64,000 bases of DNA from Selenomonas sp963544755 (GTDB lineage: Bacteria; Bacillota; Negativicutes; Selenomonadales; Selenomonadaceae), in NCBI GenBank assembly GCA_963544755.1, contig CAUUGH010000005.1:1-64000 (forward strand). The letters run 5' to 3'. The notes beneath the pieces are model-generated. The model saw only the letters and a list, made by a program, of their open reading frames with translations. It made no database searches and was not told the origin of the DNA. How positions within the stretch are numbered: the first letter of the stretch is position 1; each line of letters opens with the position of its first letter. Shown one piece after another: positions 17,498-27,114 of the stretch. The translations under genes were made by a program, and so were the position numbers.

Positions 17498-18730
17498 TTA
17501 TTTTTCATCTTGCAAGCATTTTCCTAAGAGCCGTACTCTTTCTTTACGCAGCCATTTTCCTATTTCAGCACCTTGAAATTGTGGCGGCGCTTGACTGGCG
17601 CTAACTGTATGCAGCTTTTTTAACAAATTTTCGCCTTCTAAAAGATACGGCGGCAAAAAGCCATGAGCGGCGCGGATGATAGATAAAAACTCAGGAAACG
17701 AAAGCCCCGACTTTTCAACGGCAAAGAGAAGATCTGCTATCTTTCCTGCCTTTTTAAGATGGGGCACTCGCGTGTGTTCCTTGATAACGAAACGAGCTGC
17801 CCTTAGCCATGCTTTCGGTAAAGTCATGCGTCTGTTCCACTTAAAAAGCACGTCAATACCGCGATTTTCGTGCCCATCGTGATGCTCTAGCATCTCCTCG
17901 TGCATCTTCTCTTTGCCGATGTCATGCACAAGAGCTGCAAAACGCGCAGCAAGAGTCGGTGTTGCCGCCGCGACGGCATCGACTACCTGCATTGTATGAA
18001 AAAAGGCATCGCCTTCTAAATGATATTTCGGCGGCTGCGCTTTTTTTAGCAAAGCTGCTAGCTCCGGAAATATATGCTGCAATAGCTCTGAATGTAGCAG
18101 CGCCGCAAAAAAAAGTGACGGCGTCGGCGCAGCAAGGGCGCGTGAAAGCTCGTACACTATGCGCTCTTTAGGCTCTTCTTTAAGTTCATCTGCACAATTT
18201 GCCATCAGCGTTTTCGTTTCCTCGTCAATACAAAAGCCCAATTCTGCCGCTTGCCGCGCCGCACGCAATGCGCGCACGGGATCTTCTGAAAAGCGGCGCG
18301 ATGTCGCACGAATCAGACGCTTTGCAAGATCGCCCTGACCGCCATAGGGATCGATGAGTTTTCGATCTGGCAGACGAAATGCCATGCTGTTGATGCGCGT
18401 ATCGCGGCGGAAAAGATCTTCTTCAATCGTCACTTCAGGACCAAAATCTGCGGCAAAGCCACGATAGCCCTGCCCTGTTTTTTTCTCACGCCGCGCAAAG
18501 GCGACCTCTGACGGTATATCATCAATTTGCATAAGATACACGGGGAAAGTTTTTCCAATAAGGATCGCTTGAGGAAAAAGTCTGATAAAACTCTCCTGTT
18601 TTAGCCCCGTGACGACAAAATCTTTATCATGCGGCAAAGCTTTTCGCAGCTTATCACGCACCCAACCGCCTACAATATAGACTTTGCCGCTAGCATCTTC
18701 GACCATCTTAACGAAATCTTCTTCTTTCAT
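17498..18730 (-). CDS. cca: CCA tRNA nucleotidyltransferase with HD domain
   Basis: A 410-residue enzyme of the polymerase-beta superfamily that completes or repairs the CCA end of tRNAs. The N-terminal catalytic part has YIVGGWVRD and PHDKDFVV near residues 18-40, then the RRDTRINSMAF and DPYGGQGDLAKRLIR blocks. A C-terminal HD domain contains ALVHDIGK and HDGHE, as in the Escherichia coli type. The two tRNA genes in this window already encode CCA, so the enzyme may serve mainly in repair. It is 33 bases after thrB on the same strand. Confidence 0.9.
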   Translation of the reverse strand: MKEEDFVKMVEDASGKVYIVGGWVRDKLRKALPHDKDFVVTGLKQESFIRLFPQAILIGKTFPVYLMQIDDIPSEVAFARREKKTGQGYRGFAADFGPEVTIEEDLFRRDTRINSMAFRLPDRKLIDPYGGQGDLAKRLIRATSRRFSEDPVRALRAARQAAELGFCIDEETKTLMANCADELKEEPKERIVYELSRALAAPTPSLFFAALLHSELLQHIFPELAALLKKAQPPKYHLEGDAFFHTMQVVDAVAAATPTLAARFAALVHDIGKEKMHEEMLEHHDGHENRGIDVLFKWNRRMTLPKAWLRAARFVIKEHTRVPHLKKAGKIADLLFAVEKSGLSFPEFLSIIRAAHGFLPPYLLEGENLLKKLHTVSASQAPPQFQGAEIGKWLRKERVRLLGKCLQDEK

Positions 18731-18763
18731 ACAGCACGCCTTTTATCAGAGATTTTTCATCTG

Positions 18764-19687
18764 TCAGTTGGTTTTTAATATCCTCGCGCCGTATGCATCT
18801 ATAGAAAGCTCTAGTGCCTGCGCTTTTATCTCGTGTGCTGCAAAGGCTTCGACCATGGCTTTTCCTATCGCCGCTTCATTTTCTAGCGTATAGGCGATAA
18901 GACAAGGGCCCGCTCCGCTAAGACTTGCCCCTAACGCGCCGGCTCGCCGTGCAGCGTAAAATACATCGTACATACCAGGAATCAGTTTTTCTCTATAAGG
19001 TTGATGCAGCGCATCGGCAAAAGCGTTACGCAATAAACGCGGCTTACCCTTAGTCAATGCTGCAACTAAGAGCGCCGCACGACTTACATTAAATATAGCA
19101 TCTTGCATTTTTACATATTCTGGTAAAACGCTGCGCGCCAATCGCGTCGCAAGAGGAAATTCCGGCACGGCAACGACCAATTTTAATGGCATACGCGGCA
19201 TCAGGGAGAAACATTCGACACGACCGCGTGTAACAACACTGATGGTAAAGCCGCCAAAAATAGCAGGTGCAACATTATCAGGATGACCTTCTAAATCCGT
19301 TGCCATCTGCAAAAGTTCCCGACCAGAAAAGCGATTGCCCAAGAGGGCATTCGTCGCCTTTAGCCCTGCGACGATTGCCGCTGCACTGCTGCCAAGACCG
19401 CGTGAGAGGGGAATATGATTTATCATGCGAATATGAATCCCCTGTATTTTTTTGTCAAGATGCACACGCTTTAACATCATGCCGATAGCACGCACGACAA
19501 TGTTTCGCTCGTCACATGGAATATTTTCTGCACCTTCACCTTCAATTTCCATGACGAGTCCTTTTTCTTTTTTTAAGGTAAGCGACAAATCATTATAAAT
19601 CGTGCCGGCAACGCCTATGGCATCAAAACCCGGCCCACAATTTGCACTCGTAGCCGGCACACGCACACAGATCGTTTGATTTAGCAT
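18764..19687 (-). CDS. thrB: Homoserine kinase
   Basis: A 307-residue GHMP-family kinase that phosphorylates L-homoserine in threonine synthesis. It begins with VRVPATSANCGPGFDAIGVA and carries the ATP-binding loop LSRGLGSSAAAIVAG near residue 90. A GASLSGAGPCLIAY block near the C-terminus completes the family marks. It overlaps the hom stop by seven bases, so it belongs to the pheB-hom-thrB operon. Threonine synthase is not in the window. Confidence 0.95.
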   Translation of the reverse strand: MLNQTICVRVPATSANCGPGFDAIGVAGTIYNDLSLTLKKEKGLVMEIEGEGAENIPCDERNIVVRAIGMMLKRVHLDKKIQGIHIRMINHIPLSRGLGSSAAAIVAGLKATNALLGNRFSGRELLQMATDLEGHPDNVAPAIFGGFTISVVTRGRVECFSLMPRMPLKLVVAVPEFPLATRLARSVLPEYVKMQDAIFNVSRAALLVAALTKGKPRLLRNAFADALHQPYREKLIPGMYDVFYAARRAGALGASLSGAGPCLIAYTLENEAAIGKAMVEAFAAHEIKAQALELSIDAYGARILKTN

Positions 19688-20988
19688 ACTTTGCCATCTT
19701 TCTTTGAATTTTCCACACGAATGATACTACGGATCTCACGAACGACAGCGAGATTTTTTAGATCTGCTATTGCTTCTTGTAATTTTTTATGCTTTACAAC
19801 ATGGGTAACTGCTACAATTTCTGCATATTGCTTGCATTTTCTCGTCTGAATAACGGATTTTAAGCTGACCTGATGCTTTGCAAACACCGTCGCAATAGCC
19901 GCGAGAACCCCTGTTTCATCATCGGCAAGAATACGCACATAATATGATGCTTTCGTTTCTGCCACAGGACAAAGACATTTTTTTGCATAACACGTGCAAT
20001 GCAGCCGACCGAATGTGTCAAGCTGCATATCACGAGCGATGTCGATGATATCTGCAACAACGGCAGAAGCTGTCGGCAAAGAGCCGGCACCGCGGCCGTA
20101 GAACATAGCCTCGCCAATGGCGTTGCCGCGCACGAAAATAGCATTATAGACATCATTTACGGCAGCTAACGGATGCTCCTTTGGCAAAAATACGGGATGA
20201 ACGCGCACATCAACGCCAGCCTCAGCGCAATCTCGCCCGATGGCAAGAAGCTTGACAACATAGCCAAGTGCCTTGGCATACTCAATATCTGAAGGCGCAA
20301 TATGTGTAATACCTTCGACGGAAACATCTTCAAAGCGAATACGCGTATTAAAAGCGATGGAAGATAAAATAGCGATCTTGCGCGCTGCGTCTAGTCCTTT
20401 GACATCAGCCGCAGGATTTGCCTCGGCATAGCCTTTTTCCTGTGCCTCTTTTAATACGCTGTCATAGTCTGAGCCATTTTCTGACATCTTTGTCAGCATA
20501 TAGTTCGTCGTGCCGTTGATGATGCCTAAGATCTCTGTTACGCGATTTGCTGTCAAACATTGCTTTAAGGGCATGACGATGGGGATGCCGCCGCCGACGC
20601 TTGCTTCAAAGTGAAAATCTACGCCATACTTTTCCATCGCCTCGAACATATCTTTTCCAAACTGTGCGACGACATCTTTATTTGCTGTCACGACACTTTT
20701 GCCTTTTGCCATGGCACGCAGCATATATTCACGCGCCGGATGAATACCGCCTAACAGCTCGACGATGATGTCAATTTCCTCGTCGTCTAAGATCTCATCT
20801 ATATTTTCAGTCAAATAAAGCCCCTCCATATAGGGGCGTGATTTTTTGGCATCGCGCACAAGCACGGACTTTAAGCAAAGTTTTACACCTGCCTTTGCTG
20901 TTATCTCTCGCTCATTTTCTTGAACTACACGCACCACGCCGGTACCGACCGTACCAAATCCTAACATACCGATCTTAATCTCTTTCAT
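19681..20988 (-). CDS. hom: Homoserine dehydrogenase with ACT domain
   Basis: A 435-residue NAD(P)-dependent enzyme reducing aspartate semialdehyde to homoserine. The Rossmann motif GMLGFGTVGTGVV lies at residues 8-20. The catalytic part includes EASVGGGIPIV and the GIINGTTNYMLT block. A C-terminal ACT domain (about residues 350-425, starting YYVRILADDETGVLAAIA) is the usual site for threonine feedback control. It sits between pheB and thrB, an arrangement common in Bacilli and Clostridia. Confidence 0.96.
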   Translation of the reverse strand: MKEIKIGMLGFGTVGTGVVRVVQENEREITAKAGVKLCLKSVLVRDAKKSRPYMEGLYLTENIDEILDDEEIDIIVELLGGIHPAREYMLRAMAKGKSVVTANKDVVAQFGKDMFEAMEKYGVDFHFEASVGGGIPIVMPLKQCLTANRVTEILGIINGTTNYMLTKMSENGSDYDSVLKEAQEKGYAEANPAADVKGLDAARKIAILSSIAFNTRIRFEDVSVEGITHIAPSDIEYAKALGYVVKLLAIGRDCAEAGVDVRVHPVFLPKEHPLAAVNDVYNAIFVRGNAIGEAMFYGRGAGSLPTASAVVADIIDIARDMQLDTFGRLHCTCYAKKCLCPVAETKASYYVRILADDETGVLAAIATVFAKHQVSLKSVIQTRKCKQYAEIVAVTHVVKHKKLQEAIADLKNLAVVREIRSIIRVENSKKDGKVC

Positions 20989-21002
20989 CTTTTCACCTCT
21001 CG

Positions 21003-21476
21003 TTATACTTGTCCGAGGACCTCAAGACGCTTTACACCATCAACCATACGCAGCTTATCTAAAAGTGCTTCAAGATCTACTGCAAGGTTTGCCGTTTCGA
21101 TGGACACTGTCGCATTTGCCACGCCCTGCAAAGGGATCCCCTGATTGATTGTCAGCACGCTGCCAGAATCTGCCGAAATCGTATTAAGTACGCTTGAAAG
21201 AACGCCTCTTTTATGCTCTAAAAGCAGCGTGAGGGAAATGATCTTATTGCGGCTTGCTTCATAAAAGGGAAAAACATAGTCCTTATACTTATAATACGCG
21301 CTGCGGCTTAACCCCATGCTTTCTACAGCTTCGTTGATTGTGCGGACATCGCCGCGCTTTAACATTTCTTTTACACGAATCGTCTTTTTAATAGCTTCGG
21401 GTAAAATTTGCTCCTGCACGAGAAAAAAGCCGCTTTTTGCTTTTTGCTCTTTATTTACCTTATGTTCTCTTGGCAT
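21003..21476 (-). CDS. pheB: ACT domain-containing protein (PheB/UPF0735)
   Basis: A 157-residue protein with a basic N-terminal helix-turn-helix-like half (KEMLKRGDVRTINEAVESMG and SRSAYYKYKD) and a C-terminal ACT domain starting ISLTLLLEHKRGVLSSVLN. This is the UPF0735 family, usually encoded upstream of hom and thrB. The name pheB comes from early Bacillus work; a true catalytic role is not established, and an amino-acid-responsive regulator is a reasonable reading. It is first in its operon, with ribosome site aggagg and a good promoter upstream. Confidence 0.88.
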   Translation of the reverse strand: MPREHKVNKEQKAKSGFFLVQEQILPEAIKKTIRVKEMLKRGDVRTINEAVESMGLSRSAYYKYKDYVFPFYEASRNKIISLTLLLEHKRGVLSSVLNTISADSGSVLTINQGIPLQGVANATVSIETANLAVDLEALLDKLRMVDGVKRLEVLGQV

Positions 21477-21531
21477 AAAATTTCCTCCTGCACCAAATTC
21501 CTTGCTTGAAACTATACTATTACCTTATACT

Positions 21532-21560
21532 ATTGTATCGTCTATATGGACATTTGGCAA
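21532..21560 (-). promoter_or_regulatory. Promoter of pheB-hom-thrB
   Basis: On the minus strand, ttgcca (21555-21560) and tacaat (21532-21537) are separated by 17 bases. The start site would lie about 50 bases before the pheB start codon. Confidence 0.7.
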
Positions 21561-21574
21561 GTACAGAATCTTCA

Positions 21575-22168
21575 TTAACGCTTTCCTGCCTTAATCTTAC
21601 TTTCTCGACCTTGCAAAAGTCTACCAATATTAGAATAGTGTCGCATAATGATAAGTAAAGCGGCAAATATGCTAAAGATCTGATATTCTCTCGGATAGTC
21701 GAAAAAAAAAGCAAGCACAGGTACAAAGACTGCACTAACGATAGAACCAAGAGAAACATAGCGTGTCAAAAAAACGATACCAAGCCAAATAAAAAACACG
21801 ATAACTGTCAATTCCGGCATGAGTATGCCAATCACGCCAAGCCCCGTAGCAACCCCTTTGCCGCCTTGAAAACGCAAAAACACCGATGCCGAGTGACCCA
21901 AAATGGCAGCGACACCGCAAATGATCATAGCAAGCGGCGTACCAATGAACTCCATAGCTATGCCGACAGATAAAAAACCCTTAAAAAAATCAAGCAAAAA
22001 TACCAACGCTCCGGGGACTTTTCCCAATGTACGATAGACATTCGTCGCGCCAATGTTGCGGCTGCCATGCTCACGAATGTCGATGTGCCATATTGCACGG
22101 CAAAGAAGCAGCCCACTTGGCACGCTGCCTAACAGATAGGAAAAGGCGATAAAAAGCAGCGTCATCAT
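21575..22168 (-). CDS. plsY: Glycerol-3-phosphate acyltransferase PlsY
   Basis: A 197-residue polytopic membrane enzyme that uses acyl-phosphate to acylate glycerol-3-phosphate, the first step of phospholipid synthesis. The three PlsY signatures are present: YLLGSVPSGLL, then GSRNIGATNVYRTLGK, then FQGGKGVATGLG. The start overlaps the der stop by four bases. The DUF512-der-plsY order is conserved in many Firmicutes. Confidence 0.95.
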   Translation of the reverse strand: MMTLLFIAFSYLLGSVPSGLLLCRAIWHIDIREHGSRNIGATNVYRTLGKVPGALVFLLDFFKGFLSVGIAMEFIGTPLAMIICGVAAILGHSASVFLRFQGGKGVATGLGVIGILMPELTVIVFFIWLGIVFLTRYVSLGSIVSAVFVPVLAFFFDYPREYQIFSIFAALLIIMRHYSNIGRLLQGRESKIKAGKR

Positions 22169-23490
22169 TCTTCTTCCTCCTTGCCACGCACGATTAAACG
22201 CAGCGGCGTTCCCTCAAAGCCGAAGCTTTCGCGCAGTTTGTTTTCTATATAGCGCAAATACGAAAAGTGCATGAGTTCTGGCTCGTTGACAAAGATGATG
22301 AACTTTGGTGGGCAGATGTCTGCTTGTGTCATGTAGCGAATTTTAAGCTGCTTACCCTTATGTGCCGGCGGTGGGTTGACGGCGATTATATCACGCATGA
22401 AGTCATTTAATATGCCTGTTTTAACGCGCATCGCAGTCTGCTCTGCCACATACTTTACGAGATCGACGACACGCACGACGCGCTGATGCGTAAGCGCTGA
22501 TGTGTAAAGTACAGGGGCATATTGCAAGAAACCAAGCTCAACGCGCAATTTATCTGTAAAGCGCAATGTGGATTTATCATCCTTATTTTCATAAATATCC
22601 CATTTGTTGACAATAATTACGACCGCCTTACCTGATTCATGTGCATAGCCTGCTATCTTCTTATCTTGCTCTATTATGCCTGCTGTAGCATCAATTACAA
22701 CTAGTACCACATCGGCGCGATCAACAGCATGAAGCGCACGCATGACGCTATATCTTTCGATTGGCGAATCTATTTTTCCTTTGCGGCGCATACCCGCTGT
22801 ATCAATCAAAATAAATTTCGTATCTTCTGTTGTAAAGTGTGTATCTATTGCATCGCGTGTCGTACCTGCGACATCGCTTACAATAACGCGCTCTTCGCCT
22901 AAGAGTGCATTGACAAGCGAGGACTTGCCGACATTCGGACGGCCAATGACAGCAATGCGAATCTCATCAGTTTCAGGTTCTTTTTCTGCTTCTTTCGGAA
23001 AAAGCGCGACGAGTTCATCTAAAAGGTCGCCAAGATTCATCGCGTTTGCCGCCGAAATCGCCACGGGATCGCCTAAGCCTAGGTTATAGAACTCGTAGAC
23101 ATCCACCTCTTGTTTTTGAGAGTCAATCTTATTTACTGTCAAAAGCACAGGTTTTTTCGTCGTACGCAACATTTTGCCAACTTCTTCATCAGCAAGCGTA
23201 AGACCCACGCGCCCGTCAACCATAAACAAGATAACATCTGCATCTTTTATAGCTATCTCTGCCTGTTGACGCATTGATCTAAGTATGACATCGCTTGGTG
23301 AAAGCTCGATGCCGCCCGTATCGATCATGGTAAATTCTTTTCCTAGCCATTGGGCATCAAGGTAGATGCGATCACGCGTGACACCCGGCAAATCGTCAAC
23401 AATAGATACACGCTTTTGCCCTAATTTATTAAAGAGCGTGGACTTTCCTACATTTGGCCGTCCTACAATAGCAACGATTGGCTTGCTCAT
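22165..23490 (-). CDS. der: Ribosome biogenesis GTPase Der
   Basis: A 441-residue protein with two consecutive GTPase domains that helps assemble the 50S subunit. The first P-loop is GRPNVGKSTLFN (near residue 9) and the second is GRPNVGKSSLVN (near residue 187). Both domains show DTGG/DTAG G3 and NKID/NKWD G4 motifs. A C-terminal KH-like domain follows and ends with FEGTPLRLIVRGKEEEE. It overlaps both neighbours by four bases, so translation is coupled. Confidence 0.97.
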   Translation of the reverse strand: MSKPIVAIVGRPNVGKSTLFNKLGQKRVSIVDDLPGVTRDRIYLDAQWLGKEFTMIDTGGIELSPSDVILRSMRQQAEIAIKDADVILFMVDGRVGLTLADEEVGKMLRTTKKPVLLTVNKIDSQKQEVDVYEFYNLGLGDPVAISAANAMNLGDLLDELVALFPKEAEKEPETDEIRIAVIGRPNVGKSSLVNALLGEERVIVSDVAGTTRDAIDTHFTTEDTKFILIDTAGMRRKGKIDSPIERYSVMRALHAVDRADVVLVVIDATAGIIEQDKKIAGYAHESGKAVVIIVNKWDIYENKDDKSTLRFTDKLRVELGFLQYAPVLYTSALTHQRVVRVVDLVKYVAEQTAMRVKTGILNDFMRDIIAVNPPPAHKGKQLKIRYMTQADICPPKFIIFVNEPELMHFSYLRYIENKLRESFGFEGTPLRLIVRGKEEEE

Positions 23491-24899
23491 TTCATCTTCT
23501 CCCTTTCATCTTTTTGCGGCTTCGTATACGCCGCGTTGCTCTGCCACATATAAGTTGCAGCATCATCTGCCACCCCCTGATAATGCTCCCAATCAAAAAG
23601 TGCATACAAAAGATCGCTGCCGCTTCGTGCAGTTTCTACGCGTAAATGCGGCACGGCACGGCGAAATGCTTCTAACGTCATATCGTCAAGCAAAACATTT
23701 TCCCCCGTACGCAAAGCACATTCTGGCAAAATTACCCCGTGCGGTGCGCTAGAATAGCTAGAGAGCGCACGGAGCATATCAGCACCCGTCAAAAGCCCTG
23801 ACACGTTGACAGTTTTGCCAAAGTAGTGATTTTCTACGCCAAGACAATTCACAAAAAGCCCCGGCACAGAAATTTCTTGTACTAATTCTTGCAAAAGCGG
23901 TGCTATAGAAGTCCCCGACAAAATCAACAGCTCTAGCGGCTTTTCATAGCCTCGCGGCGCAGCCATCTCTTTTAATGCCTGCTGCCATTGTTCAATAAAG
24001 TTTCGTGAAAGCCCTATGCCGTTATCTAGCTGCGGAAAACCGTCGTATTCTTGAGTTGTGGGTAGAGGACTACCTGCAAGGAAATAAAATTCATCGCCAA
24101 GATAAACAAACCCTCTGCCCGTTTTCGCCCGTGCAAGCCGCTGCCACGCCTTGATCTGAGAAATGACGGCGGCTGCGCCCTTTTTGTCAAACATCTCTAG
24201 CGGATAGCAACCTTCACGAAAGCGCGTAAGTCCTACGGGTACAACGGCAAGTGAAAGCGCGTGCGGCTGCCTGGCCATGAGTTCTTCTACGGTGCGATCT
24301 AGTTCCTTGCCATCATTTAGCCCCGGGCAGAGGACGACTTGCGTATGATACTCAACGCCGGCTGCATCTAAGCGGTCAAGATGGCTGATAATCTTTGCCG
24401 CTCTTTTCGTATTGAGCATTGTAGATCGCAAACTGGGGTTCATCGTATGCACAGAAACAAAAAGCGGCGAAAGATGATATCGTTCGATGCGTAAAAAATC
24501 ATCTTCACACATATTTGTCAATGTGACAAAATTACCATAAAGAAAAGACATCCGATAATCGTCATCTTTTACAAAAAGACTTTTCCTCATACCAGGCGGC
24601 ACTTGATCGACGAAGCAGAAGCAGCAGCGATTGCCGCAAGAGCGTATACCATCAAAGACAGCAGAAGCAAATTCTACGCCTAGCTCTTCATCATAGTCTT
24701 TATCAAAGGCGAGTATCTCTCGCTTGCCGTCAGTATGTTCGACAAGTAGTTCGATTTCTTCTTCGGCAAAAGCAAAACTAAGATCAATAATATCTCGCAG
24801 CTTTTGCCCGTTGATGGTAAGGATCTTATCACCTGCCGTAAGTTCTAATTCTTCTGCTAAACTTTTCGGCAACACACGAATTATTTCCCCTGACAACAT
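23487..24899 (-). CDS. DUF512 radical-SAM-like iron-sulfur protein with PDZ domain
   Basis: A 470-residue protein with an N-terminal PDZ-like domain (ELTAGDKILTINGQ, about residues 1-70). A cysteine block follows: SCGNRCCFCFVDQVPPGMR near residue 87, which fits an iron-sulfur site of the radical SAM type. A TIM-barrel-like part includes VSVHTMNPSLR and VLCPGLNDG, and the C-terminal DUF512 domain closes the protein. It heads the der-plsY operon, as in many Firmicutes and cyanobacteria. The reaction is unknown; linkage to der suggests a ribosome- or membrane-related role, which is inference. Confidence 0.85.
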   Translation of the reverse strand: MLSGEIIRVLPKSLAEELELTAGDKILTINGQKLRDIIDLSFAFAEEEIELLVEHTDGKREILAFDKDYDEELGVEFASAVFDGIRSCGNRCCFCFVDQVPPGMRKSLFVKDDDYRMSFLYGNFVTLTNMCEDDFLRIERYHLSPLFVSVHTMNPSLRSTMLNTKRAAKIISHLDRLDAAGVEYHTQVVLCPGLNDGKELDRTVEELMARQPHALSLAVVPVGLTRFREGCYPLEMFDKKGAAAVISQIKAWQRLARAKTGRGFVYLGDEFYFLAGSPLPTTQEYDGFPQLDNGIGLSRNFIEQWQQALKEMAAPRGYEKPLELLILSGTSIAPLLQELVQEISVPGLFVNCLGVENHYFGKTVNVSGLLTGADMLRALSSYSSAPHGVILPECALRTGENVLLDDMTLEAFRRAVPHLRVETARSGSDLLYALFDWEHYQGVADDAATYMWQSNAAYTKPQKDEREKMK

Positions 24900-24940
24900 A
24901 CGCTTCCTCTGACTTTCCTCAGGGCAAAGCCCTACTTTGA

Positions 24941-24972
24941 CAAATAAAGGAGTGATGAATATTCATCACTCC
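24941..24972 (-). terminator. Terminator downstream of rpsA
   Basis: A perfect 24-base palindrome (arms 24949-24960 and 24961-24972, each half ggagtgatgaat) is followed on the minus strand by tttatttg. It ends the long rluB-to-rpsA operon and lies beyond the dispersed element next to the rpsA stop. Confidence 0.85.
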
Positions 24973-25004
24973 CCGACGTTTCTTATTTAGCTTTGAGTCT
25001 TAAA

Positions 25005-25079
25005 AGTTCACTAATAAATTAAGCCACCTGGCATAGCTATCTAAAATAATCCGTACGACTTTATCTTATCAGTGTTTCC
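25005..25079 (-). repeat. Dispersed palindromic element, copy next to rpsA
   Basis: On the minus strand the copy begins ggaaacactgataagataaa and ends with the inverted arm ttaatttattagtgaact. It starts at the base next to the rpsA stop codon. The arms match those of the copies at 38.6, 50.6 and 54.7 kb, while the centre has diverged. Confidence 0.75.
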
Positions 25080-26216
25080 TTAATTTTCGTCGCTTTTTTC
25101 ATTGGCAACAGGTTCATCCTTATAGTGGGAAACATCCGAAACATCAGCATCCTGCTGCGCTCTGGTGATGGAAAGCGAAATGCGCTTGCGCTTCATGTCG
25201 ATGTGCAAGATCTTGACTTTTACGATGTCTCCTATCTGGACGGCTTCGTCTGCACGCGCAATGCGCCGATCAGCAAGTTCGCCCATTGGAATAAGACCGT
25301 CAAATCCCGGCTCTATTTCCATAAATGCGCCAAAATCCTTCAGATTGATGATCTTTCCCTTAATATGCGTGCCTTCAGCATAACGCTCTGCCTTATCAAG
25401 CCACGGGTCGCGCATCGTATCTTTGATAGATAGCGAAATGCGCCTTGTCGTCGGCTCGAAGTTCTTTACATAGACGTCTACTTCATCGCCTACCGAAAGC
25501 ACATCAGACGGCTGCTTTACGCGATGCCACGCCAGATCGGAGATATGTGCCAGACCATCGACACCGCCGATGTCGATGAAAGCGCCGTATTCGACTAAAC
25601 GCTTGACAGTGCCGCGGATAATCTGACCTACTTCTAGCTTTGCGAAAACTTCTTCTTGTTTCTTTTCTCGCTCTTTTTCTAATATTATGCGACGCGAAAG
25701 CACTAAACGCTGCTTTTTGATGTCAATTTCAATCGGCAGAGCTTCTACTGTTTTACCGACATAAACGGAAAGATCCTTGACAAAGTGAAGTTCCATCTGC
25801 GACGCCGGGATAAAACCTCTCAGACCGTTGACAGACGCTACCAGACCGCCCTTGACGACTTGCGTGATCTGCGCCTCAACTGTCTTTCCTGCTTCTTTTA
25901 GTGCCTCGATTTCTTTCCATGCGACCATGCGATCAGCACGAACTTTAGAAACCGTCGCACCATTTTCACCGCCAAGGCTCATTACAAAGACTTCGATCTC
26001 ATCGTCAAGCTGCACGACATCTCTTGCCGAATCTGGCTCAGGTGAAGCAAGCTCTTTCTTTAAGATGGGAATGTCAGCTTTTAAGCCGGCAATGTTGACA
26101 TAGGCAAGACCTTCTTCTACCGCGACAACCGTAGCCTTGTAAACCTCGTGTTCCCTAACCTCCGGCGTAGATGCCTCTTCAGCCTCAAGCAAACTCTTCA
26201 TGTCCTGTTCTTGCAC
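25080..26216 (-). CDS. rpsA: 30S ribosomal protein S1
   Basis: A 378-residue RNA-binding protein with four S1 (OB-fold) repeats, about residues 20-90, 105-175, 190-265 and 275-350. The repeats are recognised by segments such as RGTVKRLVEYGAFIDIGGVDG and KGKIINLKDFGAFMEI. Four repeats is the usual Gram-positive form. The GTG start (26216) lies within the 3' end of ispH and follows aaggaggtatatcaaaa; an ATG five codons further in is the alternative. In some Clostridia and Negativicutes ispH and rpsA are one fused reading frame; here they overlap in different frames. Confidence 0.94.
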   Translation of the reverse strand: MQEQDMKSLLEAEEASTPEVREHEVYKATVVAVEEGLAYVNIAGLKADIPILKKELASPEPDSARDVVQLDDEIEVFVMSLGGENGATVSKVRADRMVAWKEIEALKEAGKTVEAQITQVVKGGLVASVNGLRGFIPASQMELHFVKDLSVYVGKTVEALPIEIDIKKQRLVLSRRIILEKEREKKQEEVFAKLEVGQIIRGTVKRLVEYGAFIDIGGVDGLAHISDLAWHRVKQPSDVLSVGDEVDVYVKNFEPTTRRISLSIKDTMRDPWLDKAERYAEGTHIKGKIINLKDFGAFMEIEPGFDGLIPMGELADRRIARADEAVQIGDIVKVKILHIDMKRKRISLSITRAQQDADVSDVSHYKDEPVANEKSDEN

Positions 26217-27028
26217 TTTTGATATACCTCCTTGATAATCCAGTCCGGCGTTGAAGCGCCGGCTGTGATACCAATTTTTTTAATTTTATCAAACCACTCG
26301 TCCTGCAATTCCTGTGCAGTTTCGATATGATTAGTTTTACATTCCTTGGCACATAATTGTGCTAACCGCGTCGTGTTCGCACTGTTTTTCCCACCTATGA
26401 CAAGCATCCGATCAACTTGCCCGGCCAGCTTAATAGCTGCCTGTTGACGCTTATCTGTCGCCGTACAGATCGTGCGAACGATACGCAAATCGTTTGACTT
26501 TTCCAATAGATAAAGTACGATTTGCTTAAACTTTGCAGCAGAAAACGTCGTCTGCGCGACTATGCCCATGCGCGTACAAGGACGAACAACCTGCGCCTCT
26601 TCGACAGACTCTACTATGAGCGCATCGCCGCCCGCCCATTCAAAGATGCTCTTTACCTCCGGATGACATTTCTCCCCTATGATAACGACAGAATAACCCT
26701 CTTTAAAAAGCTCATATGCTGCAGATTGTGCTTTTTTGACGTGCGGACACGTCGCATCAACAAGCGTAAGACCGCGCTCTTTGGCATCATCATAAACTAA
26801 AGGCCCAACACCATGCGATCGTATGATAACCGTCCCTTTTTCTATCTCAGAAAGGTCATTTACCATGCCGACACCTTCTTCTGCCAGCTTAGAAACCATC
26901 TGCGGATTATGGATGATAGGCCCTAGCGTGCAAGCTGTTGCATCAAAAGTTGCCTGCTCTCTAGCTAACTTAATCGCACGTTTTACACCATAGCAGAAGC
27001 CAAGGGATTCTGCCAAAAATACTTCCAT
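26198..27028 (-). CDS. ispH: 4-hydroxy-3-methylbut-2-enyl diphosphate reductase
   Basis: A 276-residue iron-sulfur enzyme making IPP and DMAPP in the last step of the MEP isoprenoid pathway. Three conserved cysteines are visible in SLGFCYGVKRA, DATCPHVKKA and VRTICTATDKRQ. The EVFLAESLGFCYG opening fits a start at ATG 27028 behind ggtggtagat; the frame is open to 27082. ispD and ispF, earlier steps of the same pathway, lie at 47-48 kb. The stop lies within rpsA. Confidence 0.95.
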   Translation of the reverse strand: MEVFLAESLGFCYGVKRAIKLAREQATFDATACTLGPIIHNPQMVSKLAEEGVGMVNDLSEIEKGTVIIRSHGVGPLVYDDAKERGLTLVDATCPHVKKAQSAAYELFKEGYSVVIIGEKCHPEVKSIFEWAGGDALIVESVEEAQVVRPCTRMGIVAQTTFSAAKFKQIVLYLLEKSNDLRIVRTICTATDKRQQAAIKLAGQVDRMLVIGGKNSANTTRLAQLCAKECKTNHIETAQELQDEWFDKIKKIGITAGASTPDWIIKEVYQKCKNRT

Positions 27029-27114
27029 ATATCTACCACCAAATAGCCAATGTATTGCAAAGGGAGCTAATAGTCTTCCCATATCTGCAATCTACGCTAC
27101 ATTATAGCACAAAA

